A stretch of 64,000 bases of DNA, taken from positions 29,481-93,480 of the forward strand of contig NZ_BKAG01000024.1 of the NCBI RefSeq assembly GCF_007992435.1. The letters run 5' to 3'. Below are positions 1 to 10,200 of this stretch, piece by piece. Both the position numbers and the translations under genes were made by a program. How positions within the stretch are numbered: position 1 is the stretch's first letter; every line of letters starts with the position of its first letter. The notes beneath the pieces are model-generated. The model was given only the letters and a program-made list of their open reading frames with translations, had not been told where the DNA came from and made no database searches. The stretch is from Prosthecobacter gellanilyticus. Lineage in GTDB: Bacteria > Verrucomicrobiota > Verrucomicrobiia > Verrucomicrobiales > Verrucomicrobiaceae.

Positions 1-1078
1 GTCCCGCCGTACAGGTCACTCGCAGCCGGGCGCTGCCACGAGCCACGGTGGGGTAGCGGATGGCGGGGATGAGCAGTCCTGCCTCCCGGAGCTGGGAACT
101 GATATCCATGGCTTTTTGCTCGTCGCCGATGATCCAGGGAACGATGGCGCTGGTCGGCAGCGGATCGCTTTTCAGCAGGGCCAGATTCTTCCACAATCGA
201 CCGCGGCGTGTGTCGCCGTCTTTGCCCTGAAGGATCTCGCAGATACCGACAAGGGCCGCATGGGCGACAGCGGGTGGCGGTGCCGTGGAATAGACGAAAC
301 TTCGGGCACGATTGATCAGCCAGTCGATCACCTGACGACTGGCCGCGAGATAGCCGCCGCTCAGCCCGATGGCCTTGCTGAGGGTGCCCATCTGCAACTC
401 CACTTGCCCTTCGAGCCCCAGCTCAGCCGCCAGGCCCCTGCCCTGCGGGCCAATGACACCCACGGCATGAGCTTCATCGAGCATGAGCCAGGCACCATGA
501 CGCTCCTTGAGCGCCACGATCTCCACCAATGGGCAGCGATCTCCATCCATGCTGAAGATGGACTCGGTGACGATGAGCACACGCCCCGTAGCGGTTTGCA
601 AAAGCTTCTCGAGCTTGCCGAGATGGTTGTGAGGAAAGACGCGGATCGTGGCACCACTCAGGCGTGATGCATCGACAAGGCTGGCGTGGCAGAGCTTGTC
701 GAGGATGATGGTGTCACCCTGCCCCATGAGTGCGGGGATGGTGCCCATGGCGGTGGCATAACCGCTGGAGAAGGTGAGCGCTGCCTCGGTGCGTTTGAAG
801 AATGCCAATGCGTCTTCCAGATCCCGATGCGGTCTCAAGGTGCCGCAGACCAAACGGGAGGCCCCCGAGCCAGCACCGTAAAAGTCCACACCTTCCTGCA
901 TGGCCTGCTTGAGCACCTCACTGTCCGCGAGACCGAGGTAGTCGTTGGAGGAGAAGTTGACCATCTCCTTTCCGTCCACTTTCACCACCGGACCTTGCGT
1001 CGACTCCACCAGCCTCAGCTCACGCCAGAGATCCTGCGCGCGCCAGTCGTCGATCTGCGGCTGAAGATCCCAGCTCAT
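1..1078 (-). CDS. bioF: 8-amino-7-oxononanoate synthase (BioF/KBL family), 3' end off the window
   Basis: PLP-dependent alpha-oxoamine synthase that condenses pimeloyl-ACP/CoA with an amino acid (alanine for BioF), the first dedicated step of biotin ring assembly in the cytoplasm. About 359 residues are visible and the C-terminus runs off the left edge. Seen: the N-terminal NFSSNDYLGL motif (41-50), the FYGAGSGASRL loop (67-76), cofactor-stacking His131, DEAHAVG (201-207) and the Schiff-base Lys in GTLSKAIG (Lys235). The ATG at 1078 overlaps the stop codon of the upstream TPR gene (ATGA), which fixes the start and suggests translational coupling. Glycine C-acetyltransferase and other family members share this fold. 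BioF is favoured by the compact N-terminus and the LVCGTLRPHRDLE segment, but no other biotin gene is in view. Confidence 0.85.
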   Translation of the reverse strand, partial: MSWDLQPQIDDWRAQDLWRELRLVESTQGPVVKVDGKEMVNFSSNDYLGLADSEVLKQAMQEGVDFYGAGSGASRLVCGTLRPHRDLEDALAFFKRTEAALTFSSGYATAMGTIPALMGQGDTIILDKLCHASLVDASRLSGATIRVFPHNHLGKLEKLLQTATGRVLIVTESIFSMDGDRCPLVEIVALKERHGAWLMLDEAHAVGVIGPQGRGLAAELGLEGQVELQMGTLSKAIGLSGGYLAASRQVIDWLINRARSFVYSTAPPPAVAHAALVGICEILQGKDGDTRRGRLWKNLALLKSDPLPTSAIVPWIIGDEQKAMDISSQLREAGLLIPAIRYPTVARGSARLRVTCTAG

Positions 1079-1755
1079 TCCTTGAGCCTCCGCTCGAGAA
1101 TCTCATCCTTCTCCACACCGAGCGCGAGAGCCTTCTGATAGCTGCGCTTCGCCAGCTCGATGCTCGGGGGCTTCTGATCCACATAGAGGAGGGCCAGATT
1201 AAAATGCGCGATGCCATACTGCGGGTTCAGCTCGATGGCTCGTTGCAACTCAGATTCCGCTGCGGTGTGCCAGCTCAAGGCACGAAGGGTGATGGCGAGG
1301 TAGTTGTGCGCGCGAGCATCCAGCGGGTCTTCATGGATGGCGCGGGTGAACATGGAGATGGCCAGATAGGTGTCCCCCCTTTCGGAATAGAGCAGGCCCA
1401 GCGCATTCCAGGACTGCGCCACCGAGGCATTGTGCTTCACCGATTGCTCAAAGCACTCGATGGCCTCTTTCGTCCGGCCTGCCTGCTGCTCCACGGCGCC
1501 CAGGTTGGCCCAGGCGAGGGCATTCTTGTCATCCACGGTGAGCATCTCCTTGTAGGCGGCCCGGGCGGCTACCCAGTCACGCTTGCCAAAGGCATCCGCG
1601 GCTTTTTTCGCCAGCGTGGCGGTGTGATCAGGCAAAGGATCTGCCTGGCCAATGGGAAGCTGCTCCAGCTTGGCCGCTGGTTTTTCCTGGGCTGAAGCTG
1701 CCACAGACAGGAAGATAGAAGATGCAAAGACGAGATGCCGGTTCACGCGGTGCAT
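1075..1755 (-). CDS. Exported TPR-repeat protein
   Basis: A 226-residue protein starting MHRVNRHLVFASS, with a hydrophobic signal peptide ending near ASAQ (about residues 8-22), followed by at least four tetratricopeptide repeats. Repeat hallmarks include ALAWANLGAVEQQAGRTKEA, AQSWNALGLLYSERGDT, ARAHNYLAITLRAL and GIAHFNLALLYVD. TPR arrays are protein-binding scaffolds and this one would act outside the cytoplasmic membrane. The ATG at 1755 is chosen because it begins the signal peptide; the frame stays open further upstream but would overlap the divergent promoter region. It overlaps bioF by four bases, so the two are probably co-transcribed, although no functional link to biotin synthesis is visible. 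Confidence 0.8.
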   Translation of the reverse strand: MHRVNRHLVFASSIFLSVAASAQEKPAAKLEQLPIGQADPLPDHTATLAKKAADAFGKRDWVAARAAYKEMLTVDDKNALAWANLGAVEQQAGRTKEAIECFEQSVKHNASVAQSWNALGLLYSERGDTYLAISMFTRAIHEDPLDARAHNYLAITLRALSWHTAAESELQRAIELNPQYGIAHFNLALLYVDQKPPSIELAKRSYQKALALGVEKDEILERRLKE

Positions 1756-1900
1756 AGTGGATAGGCGGCTGACAAATGCCAGCGCCTTCCACCGGTGGGT
1801 GATGGCTGAGGGATCTTTCCCCCATGTGTATCCCAGATAGCGTGCCGTGCAAAAGCGGGCTTTCCACGATGCGTTGGTTTCGCATAGCCTGACACCAACC

Positions 1901-4900
1901 ATGAAACGCCTCTGTTCCACCCTTCTTTTATTCGCGCTAGGCTCCATGCTCTCCGCTTCCGCGGCCGAGCCGCTGCGCGTCTTCATCCGTGCGGGGAAGA
2001 AATCCCACGCGCCGGGAGCGCACGACTTCCCGCAATTCCTGAAGGACTGGGTGCCGCTGCTCAATGAACGCGGAGCGAAGGCTGATGGCAGCCTGGAGTT
2101 CCCGACCAAGGAGCAGCTCGACAAAACCGACGTGCTCATTCTGCACGCGCAAGAGGCCGGCAACATTCAGATCGGCAGCGAGCGCAAGAACCTCGACGAG
2201 TTCCTCGCCCGTGGCGGCGGCCTCGTTGTGATCCACGCGGGTGCGGTTTCCAAAGACCATGACTGGTTCAAGGGAGTGATCGGCGGTTCCTGGAAGTTTG
2301 GACAGACGAAGTGGCTGGAAGCCCCGATGAGCCTCTACTTCACCGATCACGACAATCCGATCACGAAGGACATCACCAACTTCGATATCGATGACGAGAT
2401 CTACTATGACATGGATCTGCTCCCCGAAGCCAAGATCCTGGCCGCTGCCTACACGCCGAACACACCACAGGTGAAAGGTGGCAACAAGGAAGCCCAGGCG
2501 CGCGCTGCTGAAGCCGTGGCCAAGCACAAGGGCGTGAACATCTATGACATCCAGCCGCAGATCTGGACTTATGAGAAGGACAAATACCGCGCCTTCACCT
2601 GCATCCCCGGCCACTGGTACAAGAACTTCAGCCATGTCGGCCTGCACACGGCCATCCTGCGTGGCATCGCCTGGGCGGGCAAACGCGAGAACGTGGACGA
2701 ATTCTGCAAGCCTAACGAATTGGGTGACGCGCTGCGTTATGCTGAAGGCGGCTGCCCCAGCCCGCAGGAGCTTCCAAAAGCCCTGGAAGTGCATCCGGAG
2801 TTCAATCTCTCCCTGGTGGCTGCCGAGCCGCTGATCAACAAGCCGATGAATGTGGACTGGGATGCCAAGGGCCGGCTCTGGGTCACTGAAACACCGGAGT
2901 ATCCGAATGGCCTGCGCCAGTCGAATGTGGAAGCCTGGAAGGACAGCGGTTCCTCCAAGCCCGGCCAGTATGATCGCAAGCCGATGGACCGCATCTCCAT
3001 CCTGTCAGACAGCAATGGCGATGGAATCATGGACAAGAAGACCGTGTTTGCGGATGAGATCGAACTCGCCACGAGCAGTGTGTTTTACAAAAACGGCGTG
3101 CTGGTCTGCGCCGCGCCAGACATCTGGTTCTTTGAAGACACGAACGGCGACGACAAAGCTGACAAGCGCACAAAGGTTTACACCAACCTCGGCACCCGTG
3201 ACACGCATGCCGTCATCAACAACATGCGCTGGGGTCTGGATGGCTGGGTCTATGCCACGCATGGCTACAGCAGCAGCGAAGACGTGACCTCGGGCGATGG
3301 CAGCAAGCACTTCGGCCCCATCGGCAGCGGTGTGGTGCGCTTCAAGCCAGATGGCAGCGCCATCGAGCAGTATTCTTCCAAAGGTGGCAACACCTGGGGT
3401 CTCGACATCACCAATGACGGCCAGGTCTTCTGGACCCAGCCGACGAGCGGCATCGTGCTCTTGCACACCGTGCTTCCTGAGTATGTTTTGGCGAAAGGCA
3501 AGCTGCCAGGCGTGACCTCCTGGAAGGGCATGGTGGAGCGTGAGAACACTTATCCCGCCATGCACTGGGAGCAGCAGGCCTATGTGCAGATCGACTATGT
3601 CGGCAGCTACACTGCCGCCGCAGGTTGCGCCATCTATGAAGGCGGCGCCTGGCCGCAGAAGTGGAACTACAGCTACTTCACCACGGAGCCGACGCTGAAC
3701 ATCGTGAGCCATCGCTTCGTCACTCCCGATGGCGTGACCTACAAGGCCGCGAAAGAGCCGGGCCGCGAGGAACTGGAGTTCATCCGCAGCAAGAACCTGT
3801 GGTTCCGCCCGATCGAAGTCCGCACGGGTCCGGATGGCGCGCTGTATGTGGTCGACTTCTGCAACCAGGCAGTGATCCACAACGACACGCGCGGCCCGAC
3901 TCATGGCCCTGCGAATGCCGCTGTTCGCCCTGACCGCGACCATTATTATGGCCGTATCTGGAAGGTGACCCACAAGGAATCGAAAGCTCCTTCGGCCACC
4001 GCTTATCGTCACAAGCCAGAAGCCAAGGGCAACCAAGGCAGCAAGGCGCTGCAGGCCTATGACGCGGCCAAACAAGAAGTGCAGAACGAAAAGGGTCGTC
4101 AGCAGATCCTGAAGGATTTCACAGCCGCCCAGGATGACTGGACTCGCTCCGCGTTGATCGCTGCGGCGGCTGAACAGCCTGCTGATGTCATCATCGCGGC
4201 CTTGTCTTCAGGCTCGGCTGAATCCCTCTCTTCATTTGTGGGAGCACTGCTTCCCGCTGCACTGCCAGCGAATGCCGAGAAGCTCATCGCAGCTTGTGCC
4301 AGCGGAGACAGCAAGGCTGATGTGATCAAGAACGTCGTGCTTCGCGGCATCGCCACTTCTGTGAGTGAGGCTCCTGCGATGTCACCCGATTTGACGGATG
4401 CTTTGAAGAAGCTGCTTAATCAACAGGCAGTGGCAGCGACAACTTTCCCACTGATCGCAAAATGGGCCAAAACCGGTGAACTGGCCGATTTGGTGAACAA
4501 ACATATCAACGACTGGAAACAAACTTTGAACGACCCAGAGTTGCGCGGCCCCCATGGCAGTCGTGCGGCTGCGGTTTTAAACCTATTGTCAGTTAGCGCT
4601 TTAACGCCAAAACTCTACAATAGCGTTGCATCCAGTCTTTGGGAACCCGAGGTCGATGAACGCCTCAAAGAAGCCATCATCGAAGCATTCTCAGACCAGG
4701 ATGGCGATGTCGCTGGAAGGGTCTTGTCGATAGCATATCCAACACTCACACCGAGCCTCAAGCAAAAATCGTTTGAGACCATGATGAAGCGACCCGAAGC
4801 TACCAGTGCCCTGCTCGATGCGGTGAAGGCTGGCACCATCAAACCCGAGAGTTTCTCCCCTGGTGATGTGGCCCGGCTGCGCTCACACCCGAACAAGCCG

Positions 4901-6823
4901 ATCGCAAAGCGCGCGAATGATCTCTTCCAGATCAACAATGCAGCGAAGGATGCGATCATCGCCAAGCTGGCACCTGAAGTGGAGAAGCCCGGCAACACCG
5001 CGAATGGTAAGATGCTCTTCACCGCGGCTTGTGCAGTCTGTCATAAGATGGATGGCGTGGGCATGGCCGTGGGTCCTGAACTAACCGGCATGGGCGCGCA
5101 TGGTCCGGCTGAACTGCTGGTGCACATTGTGGATCCGAACCGCGAGGTCGATCCGAGCTTCTGGGCCTTCAACTTCACCACGAAGAAAGGTGAGACGCTG
5201 CAAGGCGTGATCACTGCGGAGAACAATGCCACGGTCACGCTGGCCACTCAGGTGGGTGTGCGTGAGATCTCCAAGAACGACATCGACAAGCGTGAAAACA
5301 CCCGCCGCAGCCTGATGCCAGAAGGCCTGGATGCGCTGGGGCCTGATGCACTGCGTGACATCCTGGCTTACATCTGTGGTGATGCGATGAAGCAGTTCCG
5401 CATCCTGCATCTGGCGGATGCTTTCACCGCCGACAGCCGCGAAGGCGTCTTCGCCGGTCCTGGGCCTAACCAAGGTCAGGTTCGCCTGAGCAAGTTCGGC
5501 AACGTGAAGATCCAGGGCGTGCCCTTCTTCATCCAGGATGCGGCGAAGAGTCCCACCGGTGCGAACCTCATCGTGCTCAAAGGCGGTCCCCCGAAGAGCC
5601 AGAGCGACACCTTCTCCGCGAAAGTGACGGTGCCAGTGAATGTGGCAGCAAAGCGCCTCCAGCTGCTCAGCGGCATCTCCGGCTGGGGCTGGCCTGCGGT
5701 GCGTGATGAGGAACCTGCCGTCAAAGCCACCGTGGTCTATGACAGTGGTGAGAAAGAGGAGTTCAGCCTCATCAACGGCGTCCACTTCTCCGACTACATC
5801 CGCCCCACCGAAGTTCCTGGCTCACGTTTGGTGGAGGAGGAACTTACCGAAGGCCAGCAGATGCGCCTGGTGACCCTGGAACTCACGAAGAAGGGCATCG
5901 CGAAGACGCTCATTCTTGAAAGCCCGGCTGGAAACAAGACAGCGCCGGTCATTGCCGCGATCACGGCTGACATCGAAGGCAAAGGTCCTGCCGCCGGCAG
6001 TGCTGATACGAGCAAGCGCCCGCCACCTGCCGCCAAGGGCAAAGGTAAAGGAAAGGGCAGGAAGGATGAAACGGCGAACATGAAACCTGAAGACGCGCCG
6101 AAGGCAGGTGGCCCAGGTGATGGCCCGCTTGTCCCCGTGAGTCCCGTAAACTGGGAAGCAGGCAAGACCAAGGTGCTGGTGATCGGTGGTGGTTCCTCGC
6201 ACAACTTCGCCGAGTTCTTCGGCAAGACCGATGTGGCCACGCTCAAGGCCGCAGGCTTCAGTGTTCACTACACCGAGGACCGCGATCAGGCGGCCAGCGA
6301 ACTGGCGAATGCAGATGTGGCCATCATCAGCGTGAACCGGAAGTTCTTCGACACGGCGGCCTATCGAAAAGCATTGTTTGATTTCGCTGCTGCGGGCAAA
6401 GGCATCATCATGCTGCATCCTGGCACCTGGTATGGTTATGCTGGCTGGCCGGAGCTGAATGCGCAGATCGTCGGCGGTGGTTCACGCGGCCATGACAAGA
6501 TCCATCCCTTCGATGTGAAGGCTGTGAAAGCCGATCACCCGGTGATGGCGGGCGTGCCCGCGAGCTTCAATGTGGAAGACGAACTCTACTACATGAACGC
6601 CGAGCCGGCCAACATCCCGCCCGGCACCGCCAAGATCACCGTGCTGGCCGAGACCAGCCCGAGTGACAAATACAAGGCAGGGCATCCGAGCGTGTGGATC
6701 ACCGAACATCCGAAAGCGAAGATCGTCGGCATGGCTCTCGGTCATGATGCGCGCACGCACGATCTTCAGCCCTACAAGACCCTTCTCACCAATGCGGTGA
6801 AGTGGGCCGCTGGAAGCCGGTGA
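1901..6823 (+). CDS. Exported ThuA - PVC-type dehydrogenase - cytochrome c - ThuA fusion protein
   Basis: A 1640-residue protein with signal peptide MKRLCSTLLLFALGSMLSASA. Domains in order: a ThuA-like (trehalose-utilisation, glutamine-amidotransferase-like fold) domain at about 24-260; a PVC-type membrane-bound dehydrogenase beta-propeller at about 300-720, with Asp-rich DSNGDGIMDKK and EDTNGDDKADKR loops; a HEAT-like helical region at about 720-1020; a c-type haem site CAVCH (1044-1048) with the following GPELTG; a beta-rich region; a Lys/Gly/Pro linker near 1370-1410; and a second ThuA domain (about 1422-1640, KVLVIGGGSSHNF). By family precedent it probably oxidises a sugar-like substrate in the periplasm and passes electrons to the haem. 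The ATG at 1901 is used because it starts the signal peptide. It stands alone as a transcription unit, divergent from the TPR gene. Confidence 0.9.
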   Translation: MKRLCSTLLLFALGSMLSASAAEPLRVFIRAGKKSHAPGAHDFPQFLKDWVPLLNERGAKADGSLEFPTKEQLDKTDVLILHAQEAGNIQIGSERKNLDEFLARGGGLVVIHAGAVSKDHDWFKGVIGGSWKFGQTKWLEAPMSLYFTDHDNPITKDITNFDIDDEIYYDMDLLPEAKILAAAYTPNTPQVKGGNKEAQARAAEAVAKHKGVNIYDIQPQIWTYEKDKYRAFTCIPGHWYKNFSHVGLHTAILRGIAWAGKRENVDEFCKPNELGDALRYAEGGCPSPQELPKALEVHPEFNLSLVAAEPLINKPMNVDWDAKGRLWVTETPEYPNGLRQSNVEAWKDSGSSKPGQYDRKPMDRISILSDSNGDGIMDKKTVFADEIELATSSVFYKNGVLVCAAPDIWFFEDTNGDDKADKRTKVYTNLGTRDTHAVINNMRWGLDGWVYATHGYSSSEDVTSGDGSKHFGPIGSGVVRFKPDGSAIEQYSSKGGNTWGLDITNDGQVFWTQPTSGIVLLHTVLPEYVLAKGKLPGVTSWKGMVERENTYPAMHWEQQAYVQIDYVGSYTAAAGCAIYEGGAWPQKWNYSYFTTEPTLNIVSHRFVTPDGVTYKAAKEPGREELEFIRSKNLWFRPIEVRTGPDGALYVVDFCNQAVIHNDTRGPTHGPANAAVRPDRDHYYGRIWKVTHKESKAPSATAYRHKPEAKGNQGSKALQAYDAAKQEVQNEKGRQQILKDFTAAQDDWTRSALIAAAAEQPADVIIAALSSGSAESLSSFVGALLPAALPANAEKLIAACASGDSKADVIKNVVLRGIATSVSEAPAMSPDLTDALKKLLNQQAVAATTFPLIAKWAKTGELADLVNKHINDWKQTLNDPELRGPHGSRAAAVLNLLSVSALTPKLYNSVASSLWEPEVDERLKEAIIEAFSDQDGDVAGRVLSIAYPTLTPSLKQKSFETMMKRPEATSALLDAVKAGTIKPESFSPGDVARLRSHPNKPIAKRANDLFQINNAAKDAIIAKLAPEVEKPGNTANGKMLFTAACAVCHKMDGVGMAVGPELTGMGAHGPAELLVHIVDPNREVDPSFWAFNFTTKKGETLQGVITAENNATVTLATQVGVREISKNDIDKRENTRRSLMPEGLDALGPDALRDILAYICGDAMKQFRILHLADAFTADSREGVFAGPGPNQGQVRLSKFGNVKIQGVPFFIQDAAKSPTGANLIVLKGGPPKSQSDTFSAKVTVPVNVAAKRLQLLSGISGWGWPAVRDEEPAVKATVVYDSGEKEEFSLINGVHFSDYIRPTEVPGSRLVEEELTEGQQMRLVTLELTKKGIAKTLILESPAGNKTAPVIAAITADIEGKGPAAGSADTSKRPPPAAKGKGKGKGRKDETANMKPEDAPKAGGPGDGPLVPVSPVNWEAGKTKVLVIGGGSSHNFAEFFGKTDVATLKAAGFSVHYTEDRDQAASELANADVAIISVNRKFFDTAAYRKALFDFAAAGKGIIMLHPGTWYGYAGWPELNAQIVGGGSRGHDKIHPFDVKAVKADHPVMAGVPASFNVEDELYYMNAEPANIPPGTAKITVLAETSPSDKYKAGHPSVWITEHPKAKIVGMALGHDARTHDLQPYKTLLTNAVKWAAGSR

Positions 6824-6858
6824 CCCGCTGACCGTCGAAAGCATTCCCCTGGAGCGAC

Positions 6859-6930
6859 CGCCTGCTTGTTGGAAACATCTCCGCCCATCCCCGACGGGGA
6901 GAAAGCGAGTTTGTAACCTACAAGCAGGCG
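6859..6930 (+). terminator. Long nested hairpin, possible terminator of the ThuA-dehydrogenase gene
   Basis: CGCCTGCTTGT (6859-6869) and ACAAGCAGGCG (6920-6930) form a perfect 11-bp stem. The loop contains a second perfect hairpin, TCCCC-GAC-GGGGA (6888-6900). A short pyrimidine run with TTTT follows (6931-6939). It lies 36 bases past the stop codon. The large loop is unusual for an intrinsic terminator, so a small structured RNA is an alternative reading. Confidence 0.45.
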
Positions 6931-7241
6931 CTGTCTTTTCATGCCTCAATTTAAGGAAACCAGCGCAAATTTAAGCCATCCACCAAATCCGATAGGAGTT
7001 GTTTTGGAAGCGCTACACAGGGGAGACAAAAATTTAACAAGGGCCTGAAACAAGCAGCCGTTTTTTCGGAAAACTGAGTTGGGCTAGCTTTTGCGCAAAA
7101 AGCGATTCTATGAAATGTTTCTCGTGATTCCGTTTCTCTTTAAAAGCTGGCGCTCGAAATGCATTTGTCATAAAATTGTAATTCAGACTCCGTCCCGGGG
7201 GTGAATGCGCAGCACTGTTGAAACTCTCACTTTTGACCGCC
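6931..7241. other. Gene-free leader upstream of the surface operon
   Basis: No coding frame with a plausible start is visible. The stretch is richer in A+T than its surroundings, with several A/T tracts and small inverted repeats such as CTTTTGCGCAAAAAG (7088-7102). It must contain the promoter of the 7242-17822 operon, but no convincing -35/-10 pair can be chosen by eye. Confidence 0.4.
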
Positions 7242-10200
7242 ATGAAATTCCCCACTGTCAGACAGTTCCTTATCCCCTTGTTTCTGCTGGGGTTGTTCCA
7301 TGTCACGCCGGCAGGTGCCGTGCCAACGAAACTCGGCGATCTGGATGACGATGGCATCCACACTGCGAATGACCTGGCCAAACTGGTGGCGCACAGCACG
7401 GGCGCGGTTTTGCTTTCCGAGAACCTGATCCCTTTCGCTGACCTCAATCAAGATGGTGCGATCAACAACACGGACCAGGAAGAGCTGATCAAGATCATCC
7501 TGGAGTCGACCCAGCCCCAAACACTGCCCTTCGCCAAGGTGAGGCAAACGTCCCCCTACGCGGATGAGGGGGATGTGGCAGTGACTCGTGAGACGGTGGT
7601 GCACTTCACCATGCCGCTCTCCCTCACGGCCGCGCTGGACACCTCTCAGTTCTATGCGGACGCGAATGGCAGGCGCATTCTCTCGAATGTACAGATCTCG
7701 TCTGATCGAAGGAAGGCGACGTTATTTTACTCGGAGCCGCTGCCATCAAACTCACGCGTGCGTGTGGTGATGGAAGGCGCAGGCCTGCTGGATCTGCTGG
7801 GACGCGGCATGGATCTGGATGGCGATGGCGTGGCGGGCGGCAATTTGATCTTCACCTTTGACACGCTAAGCATCACGGGTCTGCCAGGCACGGGGATCAG
7901 CGGCCGGGTGCTGGCCAGCCAACGCGGCCCAGGCAATGCCGACATCCCCATCGCGGGCGCGACGGTCATGGTGGACGGTGCTGAAGAAACGCTGCGCACG
8001 ACGACCGATGCGAACGGCAACTTCCTGCTCACGCCCTGCCCTGCCGGCAGTTTCTTTGTGCATGTGGACGGGCGCACCAGCCCCGCCAGCAACTACCCCA
8101 ATGGGAACTACTACCCAAGCGTGGGCAAACGCTGGGATGCCGTGGCCGGACGTCTGGACAACCAGAGTGGAAACATTCAGGACGAGGTGCGCGGATTCGT
8201 CTACCTCCCCATCATCGAAGGTGCCGCGCTGACCGCGGTGAGCGCCACTCAGGAAACGCCAGTGGAGCTTCCGCAAGACGTGCTGGACGAGCACCCGGAG
8301 CTTGAGGGCACACGCATGGTGGTGCCACCAAACTCTTTGTTCGCGGATGACGGCACGCGCGGCGGCAGGGTGGCGATCGCGCCCGTGGATCCAAGCCGTC
8401 TCCCCAGCCCGCTGCCGCCAGGTTTGGAACTGCCGATGGTCATCACCATTCAGACTGACGGCGGAAGCAACTTTGACATTCCCGTTCCGATCACCTTCCC
8501 CAACCTTCCCGATCCCGTCACAGGACTCAAACTGCCGCCCGGCGCCAAGACCGCCCTGTGGTCTTTCAATCACGATCTTGGCGACTGGGAAGTCGTGGGT
8601 CCCATGACCGTCTCTGAAGATGGCGAATTCGTGACCACTGATGCTGGAGTGGGCATCAGGCAGCCAGGGTGGCACGGCACGCAGCAAGGTTCCGGAGGCA
8701 ATGGCGGACCGCCCCGCCGTCGTCCGAAGCCGCCGCCCGAGGATCCGCCATGCCCGAAGAAATCCGCCTGGGACTATGCCAACCTCATCTATGATGTGGG
8801 CAAGGAGACGGCGAGCTGCGCCATCGAGTTTGCCAAGGCCAAGGAGGCCCTGAAGTGCATCTTCACCCTCGTCGACCTAACCAAAAATCTGCTCGTCGGC
8901 GCCGCCAACATTGGTGACGCGCTCGGATCCGGTGAAAATCTCCAGGCTGTGGAGCACCTCTTGAGCATCATTGAGGCGGACCTTGCCGACACCGAGGCTC
9001 TGCTGAGCTGCGCGAAGGCTGGATCACCTTTCAGCAGAGCTACCGCAGCCTTCGAGTGCGTGGGCAATGCCCTGAACATCGCGGACGGCATCTGCCAGTT
9101 CAATGATGACGCGTCCGCACCGCCGAAGTGCCAGGCGGGCTACGGTGCCAAAAAGTTCTGCCAGGGCATCCAGCTAGCCCGCTTTTTGCACAGCGAGATC
9201 AAGATCGTGGTCGATCTGGCCAAAGGCCTCGAAGAGCAGGCCGTTCTGGCTGGTGCGACTGCGGCGGTGAAGCATGTGAAGCTTCTGCTGGAAACCTACC
9301 GCCGCCAGACAGCAGGTTCTCCACCTCCTCCCGGCTCTCCCCCGCCGCCACCGCCTGGAGACGTCACCCTCACGCCTGAACAGGTCGCACAGATCCGTCT
9401 GCGTCTGGCAGACATGCAGAAAGAGCTGCTCAAACTCCAGGAACTGGCCAACAGCGGCAGGAAGCTGATCCAGGCCATGGACAATTTCCAAAAGCAGGCA
9501 GACAGCATGGTGTCCGAAGTGGGCCAGGACCTGACTCAGTTTGGCGAGTCTGTGCAGCGCTCCAGCTACTACCGCATCACGATCAACGACGTGGTGCAGC
9601 GTGGTCGCACGGCGCCCTCCGGTGGTCTCAGCCTGATTATGGCCCCGGACGCGCGCTATGACCTCTCCCTCTATGACCCCATCTCCAAGGAGATCGGCAG
9701 CACGCTGGGTGCCACGGGTGCCAACGGCTCGAACATCAATCTCAATGGCATCGCCTATCAATCGACCACCGGCATGCTGGATGACGACAGCGACGGCCTT
9801 GTGAACCAGGCCGAGGGCATCATCGGCACCAATCCGGCGGACAACGACACCGACAATGACGGCATCCTGGACGGTGCCGAAGTGGAGCAGGGTTCTGATC
9901 CGCTGGGCGGCCTCATCGCCCAGACGGGCATTATCGCCACGGTGCCGCAGACGGCTCCCGCCTGGCACATCAGCACCGCGAATAATCTGGCGGTGATCTC
10001 CCACCGCGCCGCGGGTGTGTCACTCTACAACATCGCCAATCCTCTGACGCCTTCGCTCACCCAGCTTTATGACACAGATGGCAGCGCCGAGGCTGCGGTG
10101 ATTATCCGAAATCTTGTGGCAGTGGCAGACAGCTCCTCGCTTCTCATCCTGGATGCGACCAATCCATCCGCGATGGTTCAGCGGCACCGGGTCATGGCGA

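Noticed and set aside
116..1138. Plus-strand open frames at the left edge
   Set aside because: The minus strand translates into BioF with PLP lysine, DEAH and the other family motifs. The plus frames are shadows.
1789..1798. CCACCGGTGG palindrome between the TPR and ThuA genes as an operator
   Set aside because: A 10-bp GC palindrome is common by chance at this base composition, and no second copy or promoter alignment supports it.
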